Shown here: positions 22,934 through 34,103 of the stretch, in pieces
Position numbering within the stretch: the stretch's first letter is position 1
Layout of the letters: each line of letters starts with the position of its first letter
Assembly: GCF_905171765.1 (NCBI RefSeq)
Contig: NC_053392.1
Location: 39,259,114-39,323,113, forward strand
Direction: 5' to 3'
Length of the DNA stretch: 64,000 nt
Source of the DNA: Bufo bufo
Lineage: Eukaryota > Chordata > Amphibia > Anura > Bufonidae
Made by a program: the position numbers and the translations under genes
Notes under the pieces: generated by a model
Told to the model about the DNA's origin: nothing
Databases searched by the model: none
What the model saw: only the letters and a program-made list of their open reading frames with translations

Positions 22934-23325
22934 TGTTATGCAAGCGGGTGTTGACCCACTGCACAACTGACTGGCTATACTCTGGAGGGGCGTGACTAAG
23001 CAACTGCCTGGTCTTCACTAGAGCCTCTGATGGTAAGGATAGGCTTGGGCCATTAGGGTAGTTGCGAGGTGCCACTCCAGAGCAGTCCTCGATTCAGTGT
23101 CAGCGGACCAGGGGGTCAGAGATACCGGTACAAGCACCGAGGGGATGTATGTGGTCAGGAAGTCCGGGGTCAGGGCAGGCGGCAAACAAGCAAAATTTGA
23201 TAAATTCAAAAGCAGGGTCTGGTACACAGCAAAGCAGAACTTCAAAAACACCTTCACTCACGGAACTAGACAAGCTAGCGATCATGAGTTGATCAGGCAC
23301 CTTCCTGGGGCAGGAAGGACCTTTA
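22934..23325 (-). repeat. 5' LTR of the Gypsy element, truncated
   Basis: Matches the first 400 bp of the plus-strand reading of the other LTR, then stops at GGACCTTTAA, where the intact LTR has GGCCTTTAAATACTTCC. The break is therefore at a TTAA, the piggyBac target. The rest of this LTR was not found on the far side. Confidence 0.85.
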
Positions 23326-24327
23326 ACCCCTTAGGGAATGGGGCTCACTTTCACCTTAAGGACTAGGCCATTTTTTGCAAATCTGACCAGTGTCACTTTA
23401 TGTGGTGATAACTTTAAAACGCTTTGACTTATCCAGGCCATTCTGAGAGAGTTTTTTTGTCACATATTGTACTTCATTACACTGGTAAAATGGAGTAAAA
23501 AAAAAATCATTTTTATTTATAAAAAAATACCAAAATTGCCTAAAATTTAGAAAAATTAGCAAATTTCCGAGTTTCAATTTCTCTACTTCTATAATACATA
23601 GTAATACCTACAAAAATAGTTATTACTTTACATTCCCCATATGTCTACTTCATGTTTGGATCATTTTGGGAATGACATTTTATTTTTGGGGGATGTTGGG
23701 GCTTAGAAGTTTAGAAGCAAATCTTGAAATTTTTCAGAAATTTTCAAAAACCCACTTTTCAAGGACCAGTTCAGGTCTGAAGTCACTTTGTGAGGCTTAC
23801 ATAATAAAAACCACCCAAAAATGACCCCATTCTAGAAACTACACCCCTGAATGTATTCAAAACTGATTTTACAAACTTTGTTAACCCTTTAGGTGTTCCA
23901 CAAGAATTAATGGAAAATAGAGATACAATTTGAAAAATGACACTTTTTTTGGCAGATTTCTATTTAATTTTTTTTTTCCAGTAACAAAGCAAGAGTTAAC
24001 AACCAAACAAAACTCAATATTTATGGCTCTGATTCAGTAGTTTACAGAAACACCCCATATATGGTCATAAACCGCTGTACGGGCACACGGCAGGGCGCAG
24101 AAGGAAAGGAATGCAATACGGTTTTTGGAAGGCAGATTTTGCTGGACTGGTTTTTTGACACCATGTCCCATTTGAAGCCCCCCTGATGCACCCTTAGAGT
24201 AGTTTTGGCACCGTTTTTATTTTTTGTTATTTACAACATTCATCTGACAAGTTAGATCATGTGGTATTTTTATAGACCAGGTTGTCACGGACGTGGCAAT
24301 ACCTAATATCTATACTTTTTTATTTAT
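23322..24327. mobile_element. Nonautonomous piggyBac-type fragment
   Basis: Begins TTAACCCCTTAGGG. For several hundred bp it resembles, in reverse complement, the right end of the complete piggyBac element at 42504-47518 (CACTTTCACCTTAAGGACT, GTGTCAC, AAACGCTTTGACTTA, GACACCATGTCCCATTTGAA). There is no transposase. Its right end is interrupted by the palindrome starting near 24328, so only one TTAA end is seen. Confidence 0.75.
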
Positions 24328-25010
24328 TAAAATAATAATTTTCGTTCAGTAGAATTTGATAAAAAGCTATTTTTATAATATGTAAATTACCTTGCTACCA
24401 GCAAGTAGGGCGGCTACTTGCTGGTAGCAGCCGCATCCTCCGATCCTAATGACGCCCCCTCCGCATTGTGATTGACAGGGCCAGGGAACGGAATCGTTCT
24501 CTGCTGGCCTTGCCTGTTTTCATTCAATATCTGGCGCCTGCGCCGCGGCCGTACCTATCTTCAATCTGCGCAGGCGCACTGAGAGGCGGCCACTCACTCG
24601 GCCGCTCCATCCTCAATGCGCCTGCGCCGATGACGTCACATCTACACCCGGCGCAGGCGCATTGAGGAGCGAGCGGCCGCAGATTGAAGATAGGTACGGT
24701 CGCGGCGCAGGCGCCAGATATTGGATGAAAACAGGCAGGTCCAGCAGAGAACGATTCCGTTCCTTGGCCCTGCCAATCACAATGCGGAGGGGGCGTCATT
24801 AGGATCGGAGGATGCGGCTGCTACCAGCAAGTAGCCGCCCTACTTGCTGGTAGCAAGGTAATTTACATATTATAAAAATAGCTTTTTATCAAATTCTACT
24901 GAACGAAAATTATTATTTTACTTATGTATGCAGAGCTCGCAGTGTAGGGATTATTATTAAACAAAAAAAAACAAAACGGTTTAGTGGGCTGACAGAAGCC
25001 CTTTAAAAAA
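24328..25010. mobile_element. GC-rich palindromic (foldback) element
   Basis: Inverted arms about 24328-24600 and 24648-24920, centre about 24624, each running from an AT-rich tail (AATAATAATTTTCGTTCAG) through CTACTTGCTGGTAGCA to CTGGCGCCTGCGCCGCGGCC. A further tail to about 25005 ends GGGCTGACAGAAGCCCTTT, an end type shared by other foldback repeats here (AAAGGG ends at 38739 and 48723). There is no coding sequence. Confidence 0.75.
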
Positions 25011-25039
25011 AAAAAAATCATGTTTTAGTGTCTCCATAT

Positions 25040-25745
25040 TCTGAGAGGCAGTATTATAGTAGTTATATTCTTATACATAGGAGGCAGTATTATAGTAGTT
25101 ATATTCTTGTACATAGGAGGCAGTATTATAGTAGTTATATTCCTGTACCTAGGAGCAGTATTATAGTAGTTATATTCTTGTACATAAGAGGCAGTATTAT
25201 AGTAGTTATAGTCTTGTACATAGGAGGCAGTATTATAGTAGTAATATTCCTGTACATAGGAGCAGTATTATAGTAGTTATATTCTTGTACATAAGAGGCA
25301 GTATTATAGTAGTTATAGTCTTGCACATAGGAGCAGTATAATAGTAGTTATAGTCTTGTACATAGGAGGCAGTATTATAGTAGTTATATTCTTGTACATA
25401 AGAGGCAGTATTATAGTAGTTATATTCTTGCACATAGTAGGCAGTATTATAGTAGTTATATTGCTGTACATAGTAGCAGTATTATAGTAGTTATATTTCT
25501 GTACATAGGAGGCAGTATTATAGTAGTTATATTCTTGTACATAGGAGCAGTATTATAGTAGTTATATTCTTGTACATATGAGCAGTATTATAGTAGTTAT
25601 ATTCTTGTACGTAGGAGCAGTATTATAGTAGTTATATTCTTGTACATAGGAGGCAGTATTATAGTAGTTATATTCTTGTACATAGTAGGCAGTATTATAG
25701 TAGTTATATTCTTGCACATAGGAGGCAGTGTTCTATTCTTGTACA
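25040..25745. repeat. 35-bp minisatellite, right part
   Basis: About 20 copies of the unit seen at 17948-18262, here mostly 36 bp with GGAGGCAG or AAGAGGCAG. Same orientation. The array was probably continuous before the 6.8-kb block of insertions. Confidence 0.95.
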
Positions 25746-26459
25746 TATTTGTTTATAGTTATTTATAATTTTGTATATAGGAGGTAGTATTCTAGAAGTT
25801 ATACTGTATTAACAGTACAGTGAAGCTTGTACGTCGTTTTGTACATTGTTTTCATAGTATGTGAAGGGTCACTGATAATTTTCCTCTCATTACTGTGAAT
25901 TACTCACAGTCGCTGCAGAGAATAGTATGATTGATGTGAATATCTCATGTGGAAGCAGTTTAGTAGTTGTGGCAATTTTGCAAATCATGTGGAAATTGTG
26001 AATGACGTGAAATGTTGGCATTCAGCTGAAATAAACAATGTGGCGTGTCTGTGGGTTATTGACAGATAAAATGAGCAATGATATAAAATAATGAGTGAGA
26101 GGTGAGCAGTGAAAAGGCCAATGACAAGGTACGTCATCTGTCTCATAGTTAAATTGCCCCATGAGTAATTATTCCATTCCTCCCTTTACATAGGTGTTGT
26201 TCTAATAAGCACCAATGTATTGGTGAACCACATTACAACTCAAAACTCAAGGGTGCATCTATTGGGAGCACAGAAAGATTGTACCTATGCGGGTGCAGCA
26301 GTCACACCAGGATCCTGGAGCCTGAGGAGACCCCCAGCCACATAAAAAGTATTATAAACAGCACACATTTTTTGCAATGAAGCCCAAGAACTGTTAGTTA
26401 CGCTTTTGGTAACTACCGGGCTGAGAGGTATATTGTAGCAAATGCCTGCCAGTATCAAA
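25746..26459. other. SCARA5 intron, no feature recognised
   Basis: AT-rich sequence with a few decayed array units at its left edge. No exon or repeat family recognised. Confidence 0.4.
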
Positions 26460-26464
26460 TAAAC

Positions 26465-28052
26465 TGTAACGGACCAGTGGGTTTGAACCCACTAGTGACA
26501 CTGACTGGCTACTCACTGGAGGGGCGTAACTAAGCAACACCTGGTTTTCACTAGCGCCTCTGGTGGTGAAGATAGACTTGAGCCACAGTAGTTGCCGGGG
26601 CGACTCCAAGAGTAACACCAAATCAGTGGCAGCTGGTCCGGCATAACAGAAGATATCAGCAATGGTACCACAAGTACAAGCAAGACAGCAGGTACAGAAA
26701 CAAAATCAGATACAGATTTAGATAGTGTGGGCATTCCCCCTCCGGGGAACACAGGAACCCTCTTCTGAAGGTAACATGGAAACAGTGAAACACTGACAGA
26801 CAGGACTAGGACGGAATACATAACAGACACAGTTACGCACTGCTAGGCTATCACGGAACAGACAAGAACAGACATGAACAGATGCAGATCAGCTCTGCTA
26901 GGCTCTCAGATGCAGTTACGCACTGCTAGGCGATACATGGAACAGAACACATGATAACAGACCAAAACGTGATAAATCAGACAGGGCAGGTACAGAGCAC
27001 AATGCAGAACAGATACAAATCAGGCAAGGATAAACAAGATACAAGAAACCGAATACAACAGAGTCAAATCAGGCGGAACCATACAAACGGGTGGATGGTA
27101 AGACCCCTTGGGTCAGCAGCAAGGAGCTAAACCTGGAAACAGAACAAGACTGACTGACCCCCAACCTCCCAGCTCACAGGAAGATAAGGCTGCTTTAGGG
27201 CTCATGCACACGACCGTTGTTGTTTTGCGGTTTGTTTTTCACTGTTCTGTTGTTCCGTATCGGAGTTTTTTTTTCTCTGATTTAAATCCTCTTCCGCTCC
27301 GTTATTGCACAAAACATATCCGTATGGTTTCCGTATTTGATCAGTTTTTTGCGGATCGTATACAGAAACAGTAACTTATTAATCCCCAAACACATGAGCA
27401 ATATGGTCTGGGCATAGCATTTCTACAGTATGGATCCGCAAAATACGGATGAAATACGGATGACATATTGATATGTTCCGTGTGCGTTCTGTATTTTTTG
27501 TGGCCCCATTGACTCTAATGGGGCCTCAGACCGTGATTTGCGGACAATAATAGGACATGCCCTACTTTTTTTTGGAACGGCCATGCGGACAAACGTAAAC
27601 GGAATGCACACGGAGTAACTTCTGTATTTTCTACAGCCCCATTGAAGTGAATGGTTTCGCATATGGTCCGCAAAAAAAACGGAACGGAAACGGAAAGAAA
27701 ATACGTTTGTGTGCATGAGCCCTAAGGAGGCACCAGAGAAGCCCCACCCAGCCACAGAAGCACAGGCATAGAACAGGGAAATGAACCCCAATAGAACCAA
27801 ACAGAAGCAGATACATGGGAACCACACAGACAGAAGCACCGGACGTTGCCCATATGGACGTTGCAACATAAATGGATACAGAAACAGTCAAAGGGGTACA
27901 CACAACACGGGCAGGGTTCACACCAGACACCGCAGCCAGCACACAGCCCCTAAAAACCAGCATACACAGGGAGAAAACCTGCAACCAGTACGCCAAGGAG
28001 ACTGCAGCCAGCCTACATGGCCACACACATCACGGTGAACCGCACCGTGACA
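26465..28052. mobile_element. Solo LTR, Gypsy-like, with nested MITE
   Basis: Begins TGTAACGGACCAG and ends GCACCGTGACA, flanked by an exact 5-bp duplication TAAAC (26460-26464 and 28053-28057). Its first 200 bp resemble the Gypsy LTR at 18263 (CTCACTGGAGGGGCGTAACT, TTTTCACTAGCGCCTCTG), so it is a sister family. About 530 bp in the middle is a nested MITE. No genes. Confidence 0.88.
27195..27725. mobile_element. MITE, TTAGGGCTCATGCACA family
   Basis: Left end TTAGGGCTCATGCACACGAC; right end its complement, TGTGTGCATGAGCCCTAA. The inside is rich in TCCGTAT/ATACGGA, GCGGAT and CCCATTGA motifs and can fold on itself. A relative lies at 40325-40632 and a very short one at about 57770-57850. The TTA/TAA edges would fit a PIF/Harbinger-type origin, unproven. 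Confidence 0.75.
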
Positions 28053-28405
28053 TAAACATCTCATAAGTCTACCAAGCAGGCAAGTAAAACACTGGGGTAA
28101 AAAACAATGTAAACCGAAGCCAAAGAGTTGGGCAAAAACAAATACAAAGTCAAAAACTTGCCATGGACTACTACCAACTGTTGAGAAGGAGGGATGTGTT
28201 TGGAAAGGGTTAGACTCAAATTTGATTTTCACAATATTGTGGAATCACCACACTATGGTTTTTCATTAAAACAATGGACCTGTCTAATGACCTAGTGATA
28301 TCTAAGAAGAGGTTCTTGAGGTTCCTCTTATAAACAGAGTTTCTCCACCAATGGGGTGTGATGTTGAAGGAAATTCAGTAAAAATTGCAGATAAATTATT
28401 GTCAC
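28053..28405. other. SCARA5 intron flank
   Basis: Sequence between the solo LTR and the collagen exon, without recognised features. Confidence 0.4.
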
Positions 28406-28486
28406 CTCTGAACCCAGGAAGCCCTGGAGCACCAGGTTCTCCTTCCATTCCTTCATGACCTTGGTCTCCCTTTGGTCCTGCGGGAC
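28406..28486 (-). CDS. SCARA5: SCARA5 collagen-like exon (first of the two seen)
   Basis: An 81-bp exon with acceptor TTTCTTTTCTAG and donor CAGAG/GTGACA, both phase 1. It reads 27 codons of strict Gly-X-Y: GPAGPKGDQGHEGMEGEPGA then PGLPGFRG. This corresponds to the start of the SCARA5 collagenous domain, where the human protein has a very similar GPKGDQG run. It is preceded in the transcript by the stalk exon at 50081-50755 and followed by 16978-17076; the phases agree, so direct splicing keeps the frame. The triple helix formed here places the SRCR domain away from the membrane. The intron to the stalk exon is about 21.6 kb and almost wholly transposon. Confidence 0.88.
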
Positions 28487-28896
28487 CTAGAAAAGAAACA
28501 AAATTGTGGGCAATTAGTCACAGATATAGACTATTAAGAAGAAGTCATATTTCTCAGGTGATTGACATCTAAACTACTCAGATGTTTCACGTAAGGCTAC
28601 ATTTTCAAGCTTCACTAGGCTTTTCATATAGTAGATGTCCACAACAATGGAGCTAGTAGTGAGAGCTGGCATTTCACTAGATAATTTTCATCTTAGTATC
28701 ATTACAGGATGTGATTACAATGAATGGTAAAAACTTCATGAAAAATCTTGAGGAGGATAAGATAGGATCACGGTATTGACAATAAGTGATGGACACCGGT
28801 CACCTCCTTCTCACTCTCTTTGCACAGTAATCTTGGTCTAGGACAGAGAACATGCCCACTGCTCTTGGCCATAAGATACCAGGTCATGTTCTGACT
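28487..28896. other. SCARA5 intron, no feature recognised
   Basis: No repeat or exon recognised. Confidence 0.4.
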
Positions 28897-29424
28897 AAGG
28901 CTGGTATTACAATAGCACAGGGATGGCCAACATGCGCCTCTCGAGCTGTTGCAAAACTACAACTCCCAGCATGCAAACTGCCTACAGCTCTCAGCCTACA
29001 GCAGGGCATGGTGGGAATTGTAGTTTTACAACAGCTGGAGAGCCGCAGGTTGGCCATCCCTGCACTAGCAGTTGCGACTGACAATACGACAATCACCTGC
29101 TCGTCAGTGGAGGAGACCACTGCTATTACATGCAGTGATCTCCTCCACAGTATGGTGAGTTGCGATCGCTAATGCCATCGCTCGTCCCCATACATACTCA
29201 CTGTTTGCCGGCAGCAGACCGTGATTAGACGGCACAATCTGCTGCCGGCAAACAATGATTTTTAAGCATGCTTAAAGATTGCAAATGCCCAATGAACGAG
29301 CATTTGCTTGTTTATCGGGTAATTGGCGGCAGTATTATACACGTAGATAATCGCTAATGAGCGTTCCTACGAACTCTTGCTAGTGATGATCTGCACGATG
29401 ATCTGCTAGTGTAATACAGCCTTT
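28897..29424. mobile_element. MITE, AAGGCTGG family (copy 2), with nested hAT MITE
   Basis: Left end AAGGCTGGTATTACAATAGC; right end the complement of AAAGGCTGTATTACACTAGC. Shares internal tracts with 6610-7012 (GGAGACCACT, ACATGCAGTGATCTCCT). A hAT MITE interrupts it near its left end. Confidence 0.7.
28918..29062. mobile_element. hAT MITE, 145 bp
   Basis: A near-palindrome with ends CAGGGATGGCCAACATGCG and the complement CAGGGATGGCCAACCTGCG. It has an 8-bp flanking duplication with one mismatch (CAATAGCA / CACTAGCA). It contains ACTACAACTCCCAGCATGC, shared with the MITE at 45447-45586. Confidence 0.85.
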
Positions 29425-30256
29425 AGACCTATTTTTATCCCAGCTTAAAACATTTTTTAAATGTCCCTTTAACGTGCAAAAGTAAAAAAATAAAAATACT
29501 ACAAAAATGAGCTAAACAAGTAACATTTGATAATTGACCCCTCATGAGTTGTCCTAATGAAGTCATAAAACATGTCATGAGTTTGTTTTTGAAATATTTT
29601 TGTATAACCGTCGACCAGTAGAAACCTCCTCCTCCTCCATCCACGATGTGCTGGACTGAGTACTTCCCATGTGTAACATAATCCGCATCACCCCCGAAGG
29701 GTGAAGATGAGAAGATGTACACTGAAGGCACCCTGGCATCCAGGAATGGGAAATCTTAATTTCAAAAAATGTAGTTTATCGGAAAAAAAAATCTCTTCGC
29801 TTTATGTTGTGGTCTTTTCGAACGTTAGGATATAAACAGCGTTCCCCGACTGACGACAGGCTGTGTCATAACGTCAATACCAGAGTGATATCTCTGGCAG
29901 AACATTTATAACCACAATGCGTGATCATGGCGAGAGCCTGAGAAGTCTTTGGAAGGGTTTTGCTCCAATGACGAATGCACAAAATGAAAGGTTCAGAGAT
30001 GTACAATGGTGAAGGGATAGTAGGAACATTATCTATCTATCTATGGTTACGTATGTGATGCTATCTACTGTATACAAGTATAGGCTGAAGAAAAAAGGTG
30101 GCCATATACATGAGACTAAGTTTGGCCAAACTCTAAGATTTTATCGAGATCAGTTGACCATCTGATGTGTATGGGGACCTCCCAACTCTTCCTCAACAGC
30201 TCCTGAACTTCAACATACTGTCACTGAATAACACCACAGTAAATTAACGGAATGAC
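29425..30256. other. SCARA5 intron, no feature recognised
   Basis: AT-rich sequence with a short ATCT microsatellite near 30031. No genes recognised. Confidence 0.4.
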
Positions 30257-30667
30257 ACCACCATAGACTGATAAAGAGAAAGGAGGGAAAAAAAGCCTGT
30301 AAATGGCGCCAGATACCTCTGAAGTAATAACCCACTAGATGATGATTAGTGGCTAATTGGGGGATGTCTTCAATTAGTTTCCCTTAAAAATCAACAGCAG
30401 TAGCTTTAAAGGCAAATATACCTTTTTATAAAATAGTCGAGTAGTATAATAGTAAAGACGTTGTATAATATGATAAAAACTTTAAGATAAAAACGATGAA
30501 AGACGCTCACTTCACCCAGGAGGGGCAGGGTGGGATAAAGCTCAAGACACCCACTCTGCTTCCTCCTGCGCATGGGTGGCCTATAGGATCTCCGGAAATA
30601 ACGGCAGTCACACGTGGTACATCTGGTTAATTTCCTTTAATTAGCACAGGGTAAGGGTATAGTGCAG

Positions 30668-30711
30668 GCTCAACGCGTTTCGGGGTCTATAGGATCCCCT
30701 TCATCAGGAGC
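30668..30711 (-). ncRNA. Hammerhead-ribozyme-like motif (left arm)
   Basis: Mirror copy of 31417-31460 with identical sequence on the minus strand. It has stem I GCTC/GAGC, core CTGATGA, a four-pair GGGG/CCCC stem II and GAAA followed by ACGCGTT. The same reservation applies: an extra A stands between CTGATGA and stem II. Confidence 0.6.
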
Positions 30712-31416
30712 ATAAACAAGTCACATACATTGTCCAGTATTTCAACACTGTAAAAAAGCGCCAAAAAGTAGAGGAAGTGGCGTCACTTCCGGTCTGCGCT
30801 CCAGCATGGAACGCATTGGGACCGGCGTGACGTAAAGTTAGTTCCGGTTTGCATTCCAGCGTGGAACGCATCGGAACGCATCGGAACTATAATCACAAGA
30901 ATACGTAGTAGAGGTTGGGCATATATACATAAATAAATAGTAGGTGAGATCCTATAAAGCCTAGTACAATATAACATTCGAATGTATGAAAATTATGTTC
31001 GCAGAGACTCCCGGACTGGCTTTTATTGTCACGTGACAATACACTTTGTTATCACCACTACTAGTCTGTAGACTCACAATGCGCAGATAGCCCCTCCACC
31101 GGTCACTTCTGGTCCGGGAGTCTCGGCGAACATAATTTTCATACATTCGAATGTTATATTGTACTAGGCTTTATAGGATCTCACCTACTATTTATTTATG
31201 TATATATGCCCAACCTCTACTACGTATTCTTGTGATTATAGTTCCGATGCGTTCCGATGCGTTCCACGCTGGAATGCAAACTGGAACTAACTTTACATCA
31301 CGCCGGTCCCAATGCGTTCCATGCTGGAGCGCAGACCGGAAGTGACGCCACTTCCTCTACTTTTTGGCGCTTTTTTACAGTGTTGAAATACTAGACAATG
31401 TATGTGACTTGTTTAT

Positions 31417-31460
31417 GCTCCTGATGAAGGGGATCCTATAGACCCCGAAACGCGTTGAGC
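31417..31460 (+). ncRNA. Hammerhead-ribozyme-like motif (right arm)
   Basis: Visible in order: GCTC (31417-31420), CTGATGA (31421-31427), A, GGGG (31429-31432), a 10-base loop, CCCC (31443-31446), GAAA (31447-31450), ACGCGT (31450-31455), T, GAGC (31457-31460). GCTC and GAGC pair as stem I, and GGGG/CCCC as stem II. Stem III can be only two pairs in one molecule, but ACGCGT is self-complementary, so two molecules could share it, as in dimeric hammerheads of retroelements. Cleavage would fall after T31456. The extra A after CTGATGA is not canonical, so activity is uncertain. Confidence 0.6.
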
Positions 31461-32063
31461 CTGCACTATACCCTTACCCTGTGCTAATTAAAGGAAATTA
31501 ACCAGATGTACCACGTGTGACTGCCGTTATTTCCGGAGATCCTATAGGCGACCCAGGCGCAGGAGGAAGCAGAGTGGGTGTCTTGAGTTTTATCCCACCC
31601 TGCCCCTCCTGGGTGAAGTGAGTGTCTTTCATCGTTTTTACCCTAACGTTTTTATCATATTATACAATGTCTTTACTATTATACTACTCGACTATTTTAT
31701 AAAAAGATATATTTGCCTTTAAAGCTACTGCTGTTTATTTTAGGGGAAACTAATTGAAGACATCCCACAATTAGCCACTAATCATCATCTAGTGGGTTAT
31801 TACTTCAGAGGTATCTGGCGCCATTTACAGGCTTTTTTTCCTCCTTTCTCTTTATCTTTGTATCACGTCCACATAGGATAATCCTTATTTGGACTGTATG
31901 CCTGTGGCAGCCTATCACCTCTCCAGTAACTAAATACACCTGGAACTTTTATTTACGGTCCTTCCCTTGGCGCCCTGCCTGGATATCCCAGACCCTTTCT
32001 TTCCAAAGGGCCTGTAACTAACCCCCTCTTCTTTTCTTCCTCTTGTCACTACCACCATAGACT

Positions 32064-33479
32064 AACAGAATAATTCTGCCATACAGTGTCAAACATGAAG
32101 TCCAATATTTGCACGCAGTGGTGGCACTGGAAATAAGCTGAACACTTAGGCCAGACACACATGAGCAAGTTGAATGCAAGGAACTTGCAGCATGTGTCAG
32201 TGAGAGGTCTTGTTTTGGCCTCCCCCCCTCTGACAGGATCTCACAACATTATATTGAATCCCTTTAGGTACCATAACCTTTGCCACCTTCCTAGATCTAC
32301 ACTGTGCAGTAGACCCAATCAAATCAACCTGAAGCCTCTTTCAGGAAACAGCAAAGAAATTCCACCTGAAGGTAAAACATGATTTAGAGATGGACACCAT
32401 CCAACAAGTTCTCTTGTCTTCACTCCAAGTGCCTTCAGTTTGGACAAACTCAGCAGAAATGAAGAAACAATCCAAGAAAAGCCCAAAATTATTGAGGATA
32501 GGGAGGGAGGAGAGCCATCACCTAAAGCCAGAACTTTAATATAAAGGTTGTTTCACCACAAATCTGGGGGTTTTATCATATTCACATAAATAAAATAGAA
32601 ACAGTTCACGACCCGGTTACTAAAACATATTGAAGATGTTTTGACACACCACAAGACAAAGAATATAAAGTTGGAAGCAGCAGATAAGGATGGAAGTTGT
32701 ATTTATGTTTTTTAAAGAGTTGGTCCAAAAATTGCTTTCTGACATATTGATCGAGCGTGAATCATAGGTCTCATGAGAATTGGTTGGAGAACCAGTCAAT
32801 GGAGAAGTGGAGGATTCCAAATCCTCATATATACAGTCAGATTTCCACCGGTGGTTCACATGAAGCTCTTCTTGGGATATGTGAGGTCCCATCTACTGGT
32901 CACCCAATGATTACAAATCTGTAAACATGTTCCATCTTTTGACTGTAATTATTGAAATTGGACCAACTCATATCAAATGCCTTGCTCTTTCCCTTTTTTA
33001 TAATTTTATTTGGTATACAATATTTTTAAGAGATGGTTAAGTTTTACAGTATTTCAATGTTTATGCCTTAATATGTAAATTGTAGTCACATCAGATGCTT
33101 ATGAAAATATTTTAAACTCAATTCACATTACGAAGCAGAATACCTCCTTTTGGAAACCCTTCAATCCAAATTAAAGTCCCATTAAGACTTGTGGTCCCTT
33201 AGTTCAGTGGCCCTGGATTGCAGAGCTGGATGTCTCCACACTTGTTCCCATGGCTCAGTGAATTCTAACTTCAACTTTTAGTCACTGTTTTAGCATTTTT
33301 CAGTATAACCAGAGCTAATTTAACAGTGTATGTGGAGCACCTGCCTGATCTCCACTCAAGGTACTTCAGGCCATTTGCTGACCTGATATACTGTAAACCA
33401 GTCCCAGCACTGTTTAGGACATACTGAATGAATGGTCCACATCATATACTATATTTTAAAACTCCACTGTTATCTACCT
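32064..33479. other. SCARA5 intron, no feature recognised
   Basis: AT-rich sequence. Small open frames without recognised motifs. Confidence 0.4.
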
Positions 33480-33577
33480 CTGGTATATGTGCTCTATATG
33501 GCGCTGCAATCTGTGTGCTGTATGGTTCTGCTATCTGTGCCTTGCATGATTCTATTATCTGTGCCCTGTATGGATGT
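33480..33577. repeat. 24-bp minisatellite, left part
   Basis: About four copies of a 24-bp unit close to GGCTCTTTTATCTGTGCCCT followed by GTAT. It continues at 34104 after an inserted LTR. Confidence 0.85.
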
Positions 33578-34103
33578 TGTCACCGCCAGACATCTTAGAA
33601 GCTCTGACAGACGTACTTCAGAACCTCCTGCTTGAGGTTCTTTTGTTTTGCTTTCGTTTTGTCATCTCGTTTCCCTCTCTCAGCTGTCATCTAGTTGTAC
33701 TGATTGCATCCCTTTAAATCCCCTCCCATACTGCATCACTTTGCGGTTTATACAACTTCCTGGAGTGTGTGCATGCTGGATGCTACAACTGATGCTTCTA
33801 CAGATAAGTCTGTTCATTTATCTTTGTTTTCCTGTTTGCTTGATCATAGGTGACCCTGACTCCCTCCGTATTAAGTGTAGGGAGCCGGTGGTCGTGTCCC
33901 CTCACTATTATAGGGTGTTCAGGTTTCATACAGTCGAGGAACGAGGGTATGCAATTATCTACCATAGAGATTCTTGCATAGGCTGAGCAGTAAGGGAGAG
34001 AGCTAGGGCTGTTGCAGGGTTACCCTTTGGTTCCTTAGTTTTGGATCAAGTCACTCGGATCTTCATTTGTGTCTTCTAGTTTTCTGTAACACCTTCCGTG
34101 ACA
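33578..34103. mobile_element. Solo LTR, 526 bp, inside the 24-bp minisatellite
   Basis: Begins TGTCACCGCCAGAC and ends CCTTCCGTGACA, flanked by an exact 5-bp duplication GATGT (33573-33577 and 34104-34108). No genes inside. Family not determined. Confidence 0.85.

Larger units (their letters stand above)
18263..23325 (-). mobile_element. Ty3/Gypsy chromovirus retrotransposon, decayed
   Basis: The minus-strand order is 5' LTR, gag, protease, reverse transcriptase, RNase H, integrase, chromodomain, 3' LTR. The 3' LTR is complete (18263-18971, about 709 bp), preceded on the minus strand by a purine-rich tract GTAAGGGAGGGAGTAC. The 5' LTR (22934-23325) is cut short where a piggyBac-type end begins at a TTAA. 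The two LTRs differ at many places and the genes carry stops and frameshifts, so the copy is old. The left end lies inside a 35-bp minisatellite. Confidence 0.92.
30270..32050. mobile_element. Giant palindromic element with 13-bp flanking repeats
   Basis: Two inverted arms of about 740 bp, roughly 30270-31010 and 31117-31855, nearly identical around a centre at 31064; a 64-codon frame is read identically from both arms. The unpaired centre is about 105 bp. Exact 13-bp direct repeats ACCACCATAGACT lie at 30257-30269 and 32051-32063, consistent with a target duplication. The right 195 bp (31856-32050) have no partner on the left. Each arm carries a hammerhead-like motif and the GAAACGCGTTGAGCC tract seen at 4982. 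There is no transposase or reverse transcriptase inside, so it must have been moved by another element's enzymes. Confidence 0.8.

Noticed and set aside
30783..31345. Identical 64-codon frames on opposite strands
   Set aside because: They are the two arms of the palindrome read from each side. There is no domain and no codon-level support for coding.
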